Shown here: one piece after another, positions 10,246 through 22,620 of the stretch
How the letters are laid out: every line of letters begins with the position of its first letter
Numbering within the stretch: position 1 is the stretch's first letter
Source of the DNA: Camarhynchus parvulus
Taxonomy: Eukaryota > Chordata > Aves > Passeriformes > Thraupidae
Reading direction: 5' to 3'
Assembly: GCF_901933205.1 (NCBI RefSeq)
Contig: NC_044591.1
Location: forward strand, 2,267,501 to 2,331,500
Length of the DNA: 64,000 nt
Translations under genes and position numbers: made by a program
Notes under the pieces: generated by a model
The model's database searches: none
What the model saw: the letters and a program-made list of their open reading frames with translations, nothing else
Told to the model about the DNA's origin: nothing

Positions 10246-13200
10246 ATGCAAACAGTGTCCTGGAACCAGGCAGTGGGACAACGAGCAGTTGCTGCCTGAT
10301 TGTGCTCAGGGGGTGTATTTGGATCAGACTGAGGACAGATAAATCGTCTGCATTCAAAATGCTTTCCTTGTGCACAGCTGGCTCACATGACGGATCTGGG
10401 AGTCAGGGAGCCAGGGGAGGAGGTTTATCATACCTGAGATTAGAGAAGTGTCTGACAAGTGCTTACTCTGTCAGCCAGGAGTAAAGGACCCCTGTGTGAG
10501 TGAGCAGCCGCACTGGGGAAAGGCACTGCTGGGACTTGCTTTCCTTGCAGACCCAGGACTTGGCAGCACTAATGGACCAGTGGCCAGGGAGGAGCTGGAG
10601 GATGAGGGTGGTGCCTATGACACCTGCACACAGCTCCCAGCCTGTGTCCCCTCTGTGCTGAGGCACCTGCCTGCAGCCCCTTTTCTGTCTCTCCCAAACC
10701 TCCTCACCTGCTGCTTGCACCCGTCCCTGCCTCCCTTCCCTGCCCAGTAACTCCTGTGACAGACACAGACAGCACCAGCCAGAGAGGAGAGCCAGCTCCA
10801 GCTGGGTGGAGGAGCTGGAAATAGCCTTTTGTTAACCATTTTTAGCAGTTCAATTGGAGATGCATTATTTTGCCAGCAGAAACTTCAGCGTGCTGTTTAT
10901 CCCTCTTAGGGGAAGGCTGTTATTAGTGCAAATGAATCAGCATGGATGCAGCTCCTCAGCAGCTCTGAGCTGGGAGTGCAGCAGGAGGGATGCAGCAAGC
11001 ACAGAGAGAGCCTTCAAAGTGCCATTATTAATTCATGCTCACATTCATTGGAAGAACACATTCAATTGTGGCAAATTCAGCTGCTTTAGCCCCTTGGTGC
11101 AAGGGGCTTGAGGGAAGGAGCTTTGTGAGTGCTGGTCCAGGCTTGGCCTGCAAAGACAGAGTGGAATGGTACTGGTTTGACTGGGACCCTGGCAGGGATG
11201 GTGCCCTTCACATCCCACAGCTTGCAGTTACTGGGCACAGAGGTGGAGTCATTGTGACCCTGTAGGCAGGGATGGCTCATGGACAGGGATATTCACAGAA
11301 CATCTCAGATTATCTCCTCCAGCATTCACAGCCTCCTTCAGCTCTCATTTCAGAGATTGCACCACATAAAAGAAGGGTTATATAACACCCCAGTGCCCCC
11401 AGTCTGGTGCTCATCCTGTGGAGGCTGCACGGAGGCTCCCACTCCACAGTAGGGCATCCTGGTAGCACAGATGGATCCTGGTCCTGTGCCGACCCCAGTC
11501 CCTTGTGCCCTGACTGAGGGACTAGTGCAGGGCACAGCAGGCAGGCTGCACATACGTGATGGGAACAGGAGGTGTGGGAGGAGCTGTGGCACCCAGACAC
11601 ACAAAGACTCTATAAATGCAGGTACAGCATGGACAGGCACCCGCTCCCAAGCACAGATACACCACTTACTGTTCTCTGCATTTGTCACCCAGGGTTGTAA
11701 CTCAAAATGGAGAGGGGTTTTGTCTTTTTAACAAAAAATGTGCCCAGGGAAATAGGTCCATGACACTGAGAGTGTTTGGTGCGGGTATTTTGGCAGCTGA
11801 CCTACAGGTTCTTCCTGCCTGATGCGTGACTGCTCTGCCAGCAAGTTTTGATGGACAAACTTTGGAAAATTTAATGGTAGCCCAGGGATGCAGGATTCCC
11901 AACACTGGAATTTTGGATAGTAGCAGCAGGGTGTCCATGCCCACCCTCTCCAGGCCAGCCATGGAGGGCACCTCCCATGTGCTCCATGCTTTGCCCTTTT
12001 TGCCTGGAGTATCACCCCAGCAGCACCAGGGATGATCAAGCCTGGTCCCTCATTGCCAGCAGCAACACCAGCACTGCACATGAAAAGGGAGGAGTATCTG
12101 GAAGATTTTCCCAAGTGGTGGTGCCCAGCAGGAGCAGAGTGGGTTAAGTGACACCAGAGCTGCCACAGGGAAGGGACAGCACATCCCAGCCAAGCCCAGA
12201 GTGATGCAGCTGAGGAAGGGAGGAGAAGGAGGAGGGAGTGGGAGTCACCCTGCATCCCACTGGGGTTTAAACCTGCAGCCCCATAGACACAGGGCTTTGG
12301 GAACATGCATGGGCCACATGAGAGGGGTCTCAAAGGGGAGGGAAGTTGGTCAGAAAGGCTGCAGCAGCACTGGGCACACAGAGATGCTCTGGATTCAGCA
12401 GAGCCAGGCTGTAAGGATGACAAACCCTTCCCACAGGATGATTGGAATATTTGCTTTGTTTTCCTGGCCTTTGCTGAGGTACTAATGAAGTGCTTGGAGG
12501 CACAGCAGCAGTGAGGGCAGTGGCTGTTGGAGGGGGCTGGTGCTGCACGCTCAGTGCTGGGATCTATTATCTACAGCAGAGAGCCAGACCTGCACTCAGC
12601 TGCACAAACAGGCATTTAACAGGGCCAGAGGCAAGGTCACAGCTGTCAGACAGGCTGTGTCCTGGAGAGCAGAGCCCTTGGCAGGGGACTGCAGGACAGC
12701 ACACCTCACAGAGGTGCTGTTGGTGTGGCCACAAGGGCAAATGAGGTGCTGGTGTGAGTAAGAGGTGCCATAGAGGGGAATGACCTCCCTGTCCTTGTGT
12801 CTGACTGAGCCCCAGAAAGATTTGATGTGGCTGATGGATTTCTCACTGTCCAGCAGAGGATGTTTCTGGTGCTGTGCTGGGTGCTGCAGGCAGATGGGCT
12901 GGGGAAGGTCAGGCATGAGTGACTTTGTCACAAAGACAGACCCTACAGACCCAGGCAGATGCCAGGGATTGCCTGAGGTGTCACTCAGACACCAGCTCCA
13001 CAGAGGTGTGATCTGAGACCCGCTGCCCAGCTGTCCCATCACTACATCACTTCATCCACAGCACAACCAGAGCAAAGCAGGTACTCATTCATAGAACAGT
13101 ATCAAAACATGGTCAGGAAGAGGCTCAAGGACCTGAAACTAAAATGTGCCCAGGGAACACAACATACTATGTAAATACAGATATTCTTATCTTCAGATCT

Positions 13201-13324
13201 GTTTGCTCTATAAACCTCTGTGTGCTACTCACCCACTGTCACAGGTGAACTCTTTCTTCTGATCCCACTACTCCTGCTCCACATGCTGCCACCATAACAG
13301 TTCAGGGGGTTCTGGGGTCTCCAG
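10246..13324. other. Intergenic, no gene seen
   Basis: No repeat recognised. 10815-11090 is AT-richer than its surroundings and holds TTAACC, CAATTG, TGCAAATGAATCAGCATG and ATTATTAATTCATG, a pattern seen in conserved non-coding enhancers. Confidence 0.5.
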
Positions 13325-13810
13325 TAAAAGGAGGATATGGACCTGTTGGAGAAAGGCCCAGAGAAAGGCCACAAAGATGTTCAGGGGGCTGGAGGCCCTC
13401 TGCTCTGGAGCTAGGCTGGGAGAGCTGGGGGTGTTCACCTGCAGAAGAGAAGGCTCCAAGGAGACCTCAGAGCCCCTTCCAGGGCCTAAAGGGGCTTCAG
13501 GAGAGCCGGAGAGGAACTGGGGATAAGGGGCTGGAATGCCAGGACAAGGGGAAATGGCTTCCTACTGCTAGAGGGCAGGGATGGATGGGATATTGGGAAG
13601 GAATTCCTGGCTGTGAGGGTGGGCAGGCCCTGGCACAGGGTGCCCAGAGCAGCTGTCCCTGGATCCCTGGCAGTGCCCAAGTCCAAGTTGGATGGGGCTT
13701 GGAGCAGCCTGGACTATGGAAGGTGTCCCTGCCCGTGGCAGGGGATGGAATGGGATGAGCTGTAAGATCCCTTCCAACCCAAACCTGTCTGGGATTCTAC
13801 GATTCCTGCT
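13325..13810 (+). mobile_element. CR1 LINE 3' fragment
   Basis: From gaggatatggacctgttgga through ggcaggcaggg-type tail phrases (ccaagttggatggggcttgg) to tctgggattctacgattcc. One of the longest CR1 copies in the window, about 485 bp. Confidence 0.92.
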
Positions 13811-14837
13811 CCAGGTCAGAGCAAAGAGTGGACAGGATGGGTGAGGGGAGACCACAGAGGCAGGAGCGAGGGCAGGGAATGAGGGCAGGGGACAGCATCT
13901 CTTGATCCCCGCAGCTGGAAGGATGGAGGGATGCAGGCCATGCAGGGAAACCCTTCCTCACCCTTTATCTTCCCTGTGCAGCTGGAGGCCATGTGCTGTG
14001 CTGGGTGCAGGGAAACCATTGATCTGGCTGTTTGGGCCTGGAGCCAGCACTTAGGATCAGGATGTCACCTCCAGGGAGGTGTGGGTGACACTGAACAATG
14101 ACTGGGAAGCTCTGGCTTGGCCTGAGTGTTGTCTTCAGGCACCTGCTGCAAGCATCTGTCCATATAGAGATGCTTTGCTGTGGTGGATCCCTCCTCTGCC
14201 ACCAAAGAGGATCTGCATCCCTTCCCTTCTGTGACTCCACGTGCAGGTCTCTCCTCTCTGTCCCATTTCTTGCTGCCTGAGCTGAGCAGAGCTCCAGGTC
14301 CTTCTGCACAGGGATACAGCTCAGCTCTGCTGCTGCACAAGCTTTCATGGCAAGCTAATTCTGGAGTCACTAATTTAATGATGATTAATGACAGGTACAC
14401 CACCTTTTCCTTCCTACTTTTATCGATTGGGGAAAAAAAACTGGAGCAGAGCCGGATATTAATTAATTCTCTCAAGTGGAGGGGAAAGTAATCAGACTGA
14501 AATCAGATTGAATTTAGGACTTGTGGGTGAGCAGGAGGATGTGCTGAGTGATGAAAATGAGAGATGTCCCAGTCTGGCTGGGCTGGGAGGGACAAGGCTG
14601 CTGAGCAGATTCCCCTGGAAAGGGCTGGCAGAAGTGGATGTAAGGGACAGGTATCCAGGCTGGACCTGCCCACCTGGGGCACACAGCCAGGCCCCTCACT
14701 GGGAAGGAGTGGAGATGATGGGAATTTGGTGCAAAGCCTGGCACGGATTTGGCCTGGGTGGCCTTATCGCTGCCCTGCCTCCTTTGGCTCTCTTTCGTAC
14801 AAGCTGCATCACAGCATCACATTACACCTCACTGGCA
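13811..14837. other. Intergenic, no gene seen
   Basis: Unique-looking. 14335-14520 is AT-rich with several TAAT cores and an ATCGAT site. No exon supported. Confidence 0.5.
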
Positions 14838-14975
14838 GTGTCCCAGGCCAGGCTGGACAGGGCCTGGAGCTGCCTGGGACAGTGGAAGGTGTCCCTGCCA
14901 TGGCAGGGGTGGAATGGGATGAGCTTTAAGGTCCTTCCCAACCTAAACTAGTCTGGGATTCTGTGATTGTATGAA
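14838..14975 (+). mobile_element. CR1 LINE 3' end fragment
   Basis: Contains gccaggctggacagggcctg, gtggaaggtgtccctgccat and the terminus tctgggattctgtgattgt. Confidence 0.85.
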
Positions 14976-15854
14976 CATCCAAACTGGCTGAGCTGCCACA
15001 CAAAGCCACATTTTGCGAATCTCTATGATTGTAGATTTTTTGCTTCACCTGGAAATGCCAGAGCAGGGCTTATCAAGGCTGGGGACTCAATCTGCCAAGC
15101 ATCTAGCTGTTTTAAAACCACATATCCTCCAAGAACATCCATTTCACCTTGATAAAACACCTCCTCCCCTCCTTCCCTGCAAATCAGTTCAGTAGCAGGT
15201 CAGGGCTCAGCCTCACAGCTCACTGAGGCTCAGGGCTCCAGCAATCTCCCAAGTATTTAAGCATGACTAATTGGCTTGTGCCTACCATACAAGGGATTTA
15301 AAGCCTGTATCCTATTCAAGCACTGGTCAGACCCACAACTGCCTAATTTCTAATAGCATGCACACTCAGCCATCAGACAGGAGACATTCCAGAGTGCCCT
15401 TTCCCTTTGCAGTCCAGTGCAGTGTCACCTCACATTAGGAGTGGGACCATGAATCCTAAACCTGTGACCCCAGTGAAGCAGTCAGTGATGCTGTGTCAAA
15501 ATCTTTTGACATTATGCTTCAAAAAAGAATCTTAAAAGAAAATGAACCAAATTAAATAAATGCAATTAAACAGACATTTTTTCATCAGAAGAGGGGTTAC
15601 TGACTGGGTCCAATCCAGGATGTGAGCAACCTTGTGTTCACAAAGGACAACAGAAAGTTTTCTGCTGAAGTCTCCAGTTTGGGCAAGGCTTTGTGGGTCA
15701 GGTTGGGTTGGACTGAGCCAGCAGTGAGGGCTGTCCTCCAGCTCTACAGGGGAGTCCAAGGCAAACTCAGTCTTTGGAATGGCTGGAAAGAGAAACAAGA
15801 GCAAACCAGCAATCTAGTTACTGCTCCTGCACCAGCAGTAGAGACTAGTTTAAA
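14976..15854. other. Intergenic, no gene seen
   Basis: No repeat or exon recognised. 15510-15600 is AT-rich. Confidence 0.5.
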
Positions 15855-16255
15855 AGAATCATGGAATATCCTGAGCTGGAATAGCTCACAAGGATCATCC
15901 AGTCCCATTCCTGGCCCTGCACAGACACCCCAACAATCCCATCCTGTGCCTGAGAGCATTGTCCAAACACTCCTGGAGCTCTGGCAGCCCTGGGGCTGTG
16001 CCCATTCCCTGGGGAGCCTGGGCAGTACCTGCACCCTCTGGGGGTAGAACCTCTCCCTGATATCCAACCTAAACCTGACACAGCTCCAGCCATTCCCTGG
16101 GTCATTTCACTGGCTGCCAGAGCAGAGATTGGAGCTGCCCTCCACTTCCCCTTGGGAGGAAGCTGCAGACCCCAATGAGGTCTGACCTCAGCCTCCTCCA
16201 GGCTGAAGAAGTCAAGTGACCTCAACAATTTAAGCACACTGCCTTTAATGCCCTG
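15855..16255 (-). mobile_element. CR1 LINE 3' fragment of a different subfamily, reverse orientation
   Basis: Starts gaatcatggaatatcctgag, then cctgcacagacaccccaaca, ggagcctgggcagtacctgc and ctcctccaggctgaagaagt. The same subfamily recurs at 46110-46365. Confidence 0.85.
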
Positions 16256-17039
16256 GAGACAAGATGTGGGAGTTTGCTGGATGTCTGCCTCAAGGGCAGG
16301 ACATTGTGGAGACAGCAGCGTGGGGGGAGCACTTCCAGCAGGCAGCAGACAGGCATGGAGATGAGGAGAGGCACAGCTTTTTATAGGGTGGTACTACAGA
16401 AAATGGGCCCAAGCCAGAGCCCTTATGTCCCATTACATGTGCCACCACCTCCAGAGACCTGTGTGATAATGAACAAATAATTTTCTCCTGTGTTTTGTGG
16501 AAAGAGCAGAGTGAACTCAGCCTCTGAGCCAGGTGCTGCTCTGCAATCCCCAGGCCAGCTCTGTGGATGCTCACTGCTGTGTGCCATGGGGACAGTGAGT
16601 CACAGAGGACTGTCACAGCAGCCTTGCCCTGCCAATGGCCACACAGCAGCAGGAACTGCCTTTGAGTTATGGGCTCTGCGAGAACCCCTCACCAAGGTTC
16701 TGAGTGACCCAGTGCTCAGTGACCTCAGCTGCACAGGTTCAGAGGGCCTCTCAGGGGATGTGGGCTGGCATTTCTGAGCTGCACTTGGGCCAGGATGTGC
16801 AGGAGAATCACAGAATCATTCAGGCTGGAAAAGACCTCTGAGATCATTGAGTCCAGACACCAAGAAGGGAGCAGAGGGCAAGGTGGGAGAGAAGGAAGGG
16901 AGGACCATCCCTGATCCCTGACTGACATCCCAGCCTCCTGCCAAGGGAAGGAGGTCAGTGGAATGATGGCACTAAGGGGCAGAGGCAGGACCCCCTCTGA
17001 TCACCTCCTGCAGCCCTGCCCAGCTGAGAGACAATTGTT
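16256..17039. other. Intergenic with one short CR1 end, no gene seen
   Basis: Only the CR1 terminus at 16805-16862 is recognised. Open frames lack domain signals. Confidence 0.5.
16805..16862 (-). mobile_element. CR1 LINE 3' terminus, reverse orientation
   Basis: agaatcacagaatcattcag followed by ctggaaaagacctctgagat, the 3' end only. Confidence 0.8.
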
Positions 17040-17160
17040 AAGGGCTCTGAGTAGCCTGGTCTGGTGGAAGGTGTCCCTGTGCCAAGGTGGGTTGGAATGA
17101 GATGACATTTAAGGTCCCTTTCCAATGCAAACCATTCTGGAATTCCATGATTATGTAAGT
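17040..17160 (+). mobile_element. CR1 LINE 3' end fragment
   Basis: agcctggtctggtggaaggt through gatgacatttaaggtccctt to ggaattccatgattatg. Directly abuts the LTR that starts at 17173. Confidence 0.8.
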
Positions 17161-17172
17161 CCAGAAGGGGTA

Positions 17173-17622
17173 TGTGTTGGGGTTGACTCAGGATGAAAAT
17201 GAATGAGAAATAAAGCCATGGGAAAACCACTCAGACCTATAGAAAATCATAGAAGTCTGTCCCAGCATTCCTCAGTTGTTTTATGCAAATTTGTACCAGA
17301 AAGTTCTCTGTTCTCTCCCAGTTGATTTGCTCGCAGTTACCTCAATGCCCTTGATTGGTTGATGTACCCCTGCAATATTTTCCAAATCCTTTCCTATTGG
17401 GCCTTACCCTCAGACCCTGCCGTAACGCCCTTCTCCCTAACCTGTGTGTACCCCTGTGAGAGCCTGGACCCCCAGCTGCAGCTGGCTTCTCTACTGTGCC
17501 TCCATGTGGTTTGTTCATTTTCCACTTTGTTATTTTCCAGTTATTAAAGTCTTTAGTTCCCAAGTCACTGGACTGGATGCTTGCCTCTCTCTTCAAAGTC
17601 ACCCTATCAGATTCCCAACACA
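17173..17622 (+). mobile_element. Putative solo LTR (450 bp)
   Basis: Perfect 9-bp terminal inverted repeats, TGTGTTGGG at the left and CCCAACACA at the right. An ATTAAA at 17543-17548 precedes a plausible U5. No matching target-site duplication flanks it, so the ends may be diverged or the insertion truncated. Confidence 0.6.
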
Positions 17623-17740
17623 GTTGCCACAGGTCCAAAGCTGTCTGGAACTAGGACCGTGTTATAGAAGGATAATGAGATTATTGGCTCTCACAATTAA
17701 AATATAACTATTGTGTTAATATTAAAAAAAGCTTTAGTGA

Positions 17741-18229
17741 TGTATAGTTATGTTATTATAGTTTAGCTGTCTTCTGTTCTCCCCATAGTTCCCTTTCCCC
17801 CCCATATTGTTGCCATCAGACAGCCGGGGTTGTCTAGGAGGTAAAAAGAAGGCTGCACATGTGTCCCTTGCATGGGGCAGGTGGGAATGGAAAAGCTTGG
17901 TGCTTAGGGGGTGCAGCATGGCAACACCTGACCCCTCCAATCCAGTTACAAGAAAGCAGTTTCCACTGATAATGGCAAAGAAGAGCTGACTGACAGACTT
18001 TAGGAGGGGCCAGGGCTGGCTGATGCACACACACACCCACCCCCCCCGGGGGTATAAAAGACTGAGCATCCATCTTGAAGATGAACTGGCCACGTGGTAT
18101 GCATGAGGGCAACCCTCAGCCCTGTGAATTTTTCCTTATGTAGTCCTTTGTTGTATTTTTGTCAAGGTTTTAATAAACCTTTTTAAATTTTCAAAGTCAG
18201 CAGTTGTTTCTCATAACTGGGATGCAACA
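17741..18229 (+). mobile_element. Endogenous retrovirus LTR (boundaries approximate)
   Basis: LTR architecture: TATAAAAG at 18053-18060, then AATAAA at 18172-18177, and a U5-like tail ending gatgcaaca. The start is placed at a TGTATAG. A TGTT at 17751 fits equally well. No open retroviral frame is attached. Confidence 0.6.
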
Positions 18230-18983
18230 GGGATGTATCCTGAGGCTCTGGAAGCACTAGGAGCACATCCCTACCCTGCCCTGAGCAGTGACACTGTCGG
18301 AGGGGCCGGTCCCCCAACTGCCTGTGCTGCCTCCTCTGCCCGCAGCATCCCTCCCTTCCAGCACGGAGGCTGTGCCCGCAGGCAGGGCTCCTTCACAGAG
18401 CCTCGGGACAGGGGCTGTGCCCACAGGCAGGGCTCCTTCAGAAGTAAAGGGCAAGGAGACCTGTAAGACCTGCTCCTTTTTTACCGGCTTTATGAAATCA
18501 GCTCTGGGTGGGGGCCCGAGGGGTCGCACACACCGCCGCTGCTCGTGGAGGAGAAAGTAAACAGCTTTGCTATGTAGCAGAGCTGGTGCTTCCATCCTCT
18601 CAAGCGTGCCTAGGAAGACTCCTTTGAAAGTCACGGTCTGAAGTCCTCACCCTGGTCCTGTTCTCTTGGGTTACGGTGACCGCCTGGAATTACGCTGATG
18701 GAACAAGAAAACTGTTCCCGAGTGAGACATGTCACTCAGTCTCTTACACTGCAGGTTCACTCGTCTTTTAGGGTGTTATTCTTTCAAATAGTACCGGATG
18801 TCTCTCAATTTACGTATACACCAGTAATGTCACTCTCTCCTTCATAGCTCAGGCCATCTTGGGAAGCAGCTGAAGCAATACTCGACAGAAAAAAAGGTAC
18901 AGGCAAGGGAAGGGACTGCTGGGTGATTAACAATATTGGTAATCAACAGAACCAACACACTCAACTTGGCGATCAACATCCAA
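18230..18983. other. Sequence between two LTRs, with a 45-bp tandem unit
   Basis: Two copies of a 45-bp unit start at 18368 and 18413 (ggctgtgccc..aggcagggct). A related copy lies at 19697-19745 beyond the next LTR, suggesting one older block interrupted by that insertion. No coding potential seen. Confidence 0.5.
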
Positions 18984-19518
18984 TGTTGCAGTGTGATTTC
19001 ATGGTTCACCCCCGAACCTCGGGTTTCTCCCCTGAAGATTCCTTCCCAGGTGTGTCAATTATCCCTCCTTTCTCACCCTGATCCCTGCCGAGCACAGTCT
19101 GTCAATCCTGGAATTCCAGAACAGTGTCGAGTGACTGGGCAGATTCAAAGGATGCCCTCTACCCCTGGGGAGCACTGGGCCATCCAGGTGTTCTTTGTCC
19201 CTTGAGACCTCCTCTCCTGTACCTGGTTGGTGGCTTCCAACCCCTTCCCTCCTCCCCTCCCCCGGGTAAAAGAGCGAGCAACCACATGGTCCGGGAGTTC
19301 TCTTGGAGCAGTTGCTGGATTCAGAGGCCTGTTGGCCAGAATAAAAGCTCTTGATTTAAACCCTCCATCAGAACCGACTCCTTTCCTTCACCATCACCTT
19401 AAAGCTTCTCCGGCAAAGGGAAACCTGAGGAGTGGCCCCTCCATGGGAGGAAGCTCCATCCCACCACCACCAGAGCTCCTGCATGCCTAGACTTGTCTCC
19501 ACATGCCCAGCTGCAACA
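18984..19518 (+). mobile_element. Solo LTR (535 bp) with near-perfect 5-bp target duplication
   Basis: Ends TGTTGCAG and CTGCAACA form a perfect 8-bp inverted repeat. Flanks are TCCAA (18979-18983) and TCCAG (19519-19523), a 4/5 match. AATAAA at 19340-19345 leaves a U5 of about 175 bp. A TATA-like TAAAAG is near 19267. A 5-bp duplication is typical of ERVL-type integration. Confidence 0.75.
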
Positions 19519-20711
19519 TCCAGCTGCTCAAAAGTGTCTCTGGGGTGAAACACCACAGTTACCGCTGTTTGGTTCAGCCGCAGGGGCCAGACAAGCTAGG
19601 GCACGTCCCGTCCACAATATTGGTACTACCAATAATCCAACAGCCAACAAACACAGTAACTTGTTCATAACAATTCCATGGAGCCTCGGCACAAGAGGCT
19701 GTGCCTGCAGGCCGGGCTCCTTCCTCAGAGCCTCGGCACAGGAGCAGCCGTGCCTTGTCCCTGTGCCTTGTCCCTGCAGCCTGTCCAGCTGCTCCCCTCG
19801 GAGCTCAGCTCCCTGGGACCCGGCCTGGAGCCTGGACCCTGCGCAGGGCAGGGTGAGTTTGTAATTTATTATTGATTGTCAGGAGCGGGGAGTGCTCTGC
19901 AGGACACAGAGGACACGGGGAGAGAGGCTGCCTCTGCCTGTGCTTCTGTAGCAGCTCTGCTTTGTGATAAAACTTTAATAAATTGAAAGACACAGTTTCC
20001 ATTCCATTGGTAATTAACTTCTGCTGCTGTGTTCCCTCCTAATTGTCTCTATTACTCCAGATAAAACTGAGATCAATAGAAACCAAAGTCTGGAGGCTGG
20101 AAAAGTTGCAATTAATTAATTATCTCTCTCTTGCATGCATCCTCCATCTGCTGGTAATCAAACGAGACAGGCTGGTCCTCGTGCAGATTCTGGGCCCTCC
20201 ATGACTGCTGGAGTCCCGTGGGGAGTTGGCAATGGGCTGAGCAGTGTGTCCTGGAGCAGAAAAGGGCAGAGGGACAGCTCTCACTGTGCCATTGCATTCC
20301 TCCTTGGTGTTTGGCCTCTTCAGGATGGGTTCCATGAGAGACCACTCCACGTCTCCTAGGGTGGGAGCTGCTTGTCATTCCCTCAGGCTCTGCAGTTTGT
20401 GCTGGGGCACAAACACCTTGAAGCACCTGGAAGGCAATGGTGTGACATGTCTGTTAAGGCCTGTGACTGTGAACAAGGCTGAGAAGAGCCAGAGTGTTTC
20501 TCACATGGTCTCTGACAGCCTCCAGCAGTCTTTGGCATGCTCCATGACACATGGACTGAACCACCTGTCCCCAGAGCCAGCTCATCTCTGGATCCTCTTT
20601 AAAGGCTGGAGTATTTCTTACACTCCTCCTATTTCTGCTGTCTGGGGAAAGTGCTTTTCTGGGATGCTGTCAGCTCTCCCAGCAAAAGCTCTGTCTGCTG
20701 GAGTGCGTCCA
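19519..20711. other. Intergenic, no gene seen
   Basis: Holds the third 45-bp-type unit (19697-19745). 19980-20125 is AT-rich with ATTAATTAATTA. No exon supported. Confidence 0.5.
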
Positions 20712-21135
20712 GAGATGGGAACAGAGCTGGGGAAGGGTCTGGAGCACCAGGAGCCATTGAGAGAGTTGAGGGAGCTCAGCCTGGAGCAAAGGAGGCTCAG
20801 GAGGGACCTTGTGGCTCTGCACAACCCTGACAGGAGGGGACAGCCGGGGGGTTGGGCTCTGCTCCCAGGGAACAGGGACAGGAGGAGAGGGAACGGCCTC
20901 AGGCTGGGCCAGGGGAGGTTTAGGTTGGATCTAAGAAAGGGTTTTCAGGCATTGGCACAGGTTGCCCAGGGCAGTGGTGGAGTCACCACCCCTGGAAGTG
21001 TTAAAAACCATGTAGATGTGGCTCCTGGGGACATGGTTTATTGGTGAATACATGAATGCTGAGTTAATGGTTGGACTCGATCTTAAGAGGGCTTTTCTAA
21101 CCTTATTGACTCTGTGATTCTTTATGATTTTATAC
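20712..21135 (+). mobile_element. CR1 LINE 3' fragment
   Basis: Classic CR1 tail: gagctggggaagggtctgga, caaaggaggctcaggaggga, ggaggtttaggttggatcta, gttgcccagggcagtggtgg, and gactctgtgattctttatga at the end. It accounts for the C-terminal half of a 267-codon plus-strand frame at 20244-21047. Confidence 0.93.
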
Positions 21136-21499
21136 TCAGCAATGCCCTGCTGTGAGGCAGGACAGCAGCAAGTCACATCTGCAGCCTGTGCTGACATGGT
21201 GGCCAGGCCCCTCCTGTGTCCTGTGTCCGCTGGGGCTCTCATAGGAGACAGCTGCTGCTGAGAGTGGACACTTGCTAAGGATTTGTATTGAGTTATTCCA
21301 CTGCTCAGAGAAAATAATGCCTTACCCATGAAGGTGAACACATCAGGCCTCCAGAAGAGCTGTGCCATGGCCACCATCCATCAGTCACAGATGGTGGGAC
21401 TTCCTGGCCCAGCCACAGGTGCTGAGTCCTGCTGCTCCACTGCCAGGCACTCCTTGGAAGCTGGAGGGTTCCTTCCCATTGTGTACCAGTGGGTGCTGT

Positions 21500-21597
21500 C
21501 ACATTTGCAGTGTCCCTGGCCATGGCAAGAGGTTGGACTGAGATGATCTTTAAGGTCCCTTCTGACCCAAACCCATCTGGAATTCTGTGATTTCATC
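21500..21597 (+). mobile_element. CR1 LINE 3' end fragment
   Basis: cagtgtccctggccatggca, gatgatctttaaggtccctt, tctggaattctgtgatttc. Confidence 0.8.
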
Positions 21598-22511
21598 TTT
21601 CTCCATGATTTGAATGGCCTGTGTTCCAGGGTGTACAGGGTATCCCTGCAAGGAGGGCTGATGCAGGGTCCCTGTGTCCCCACAGCCCATCGATATTCCC
21701 CTTGCAGAACGGCTTTCTGTGCTTTTCATATCATCTGCTGGGACGTGGGTGCTGCTAAATTGAGAATTTAAGAAGCAGCACTCAGGTGTGCTGCACTGAA
21801 TTTCAACACAGCCTTCCCCTTCCACCAGTGCCAAGGACCTGCCCCAGCCCCCTCCCAGCACTCGTCTGTCAGAGGAGCCTTTGCAGGCACAAAGCTGCTT
21901 TGGGAGCCTTCTCAGCACAGCAGCTCCATGCCTGAACCACTCCCATGTGTGAGGAGAAAGGTTCAGAAGTTCCCTGGCTGCCACCAGTCTCCAGGAGACA
22001 ATCTGTGGTCTTGTCCTACTCTTGGCGCAGACCCTTTCAGACAAAGTGAGTCTTTGGGTCACCCTAATCTCTTAATTTTCCTTTGGCAAGGGGATCCTTC
22101 CTGGTCTCGTGGGTTTATTTTGGTGTCTCATGAAGATGTGGGATGCAGGGAGGAGCTGGCTGGAGTTTCAGTGTGCCCAGCCAAGTCCTGCAGTTCTGCA
22201 GCTTCTCCTATGGCACTTTTTGTCTTCTTTAGGCCTTAAACATCTTCCACATTCTGGACTGCAGAAACTATCCCTAAGAACACTGGCTGCAGCTCCACCC
22301 TATTCCACATGTGGATGTGACTTCTCCTCTCTCATTGTCCATCTGTTCATCGCTGATTTCTTCATCCAGACCCCTGAAAGTCATCCTTTGCCCTCAGAGG
22401 TTCCTACGCCAAAAACTACCCTCTCAGAAGAAAACAAGGGGTCAAGACACAAGAAACCAGGTGTCAAGGAGAGACTGGACTACTGGAGCTAAGCCCAGTT
22501 CTCCGCAGTCA

Positions 22512-22620
22512 TGGCAATCACCAGAATGGTTTGGGTTGGAAGGGACCTTAGAGATCATCTCCTTCCATCCCCCTATAATGGGCAGGGACACCTTCCATCA
22601 GACCAGGCTACTCCTCATGA
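22512..22620 (-). mobile_element. CR1 LINE 3' end, reverse orientation
   Basis: agaatggtttgggttggaag then ggaccttagagatcatctcc and gggcagggacaccttccatc. Confidence 0.8.

Noticed and set aside
17173..19518. A provirus with paired LTRs
   Set aside because: The LTR-like units have different termini and sequences, and no gag, pol or env frame lies between them.
20244..21047. 267-codon plus-strand frame
   Set aside because: The second half is a CR1 3' fragment and the first half has no domain or splice support.
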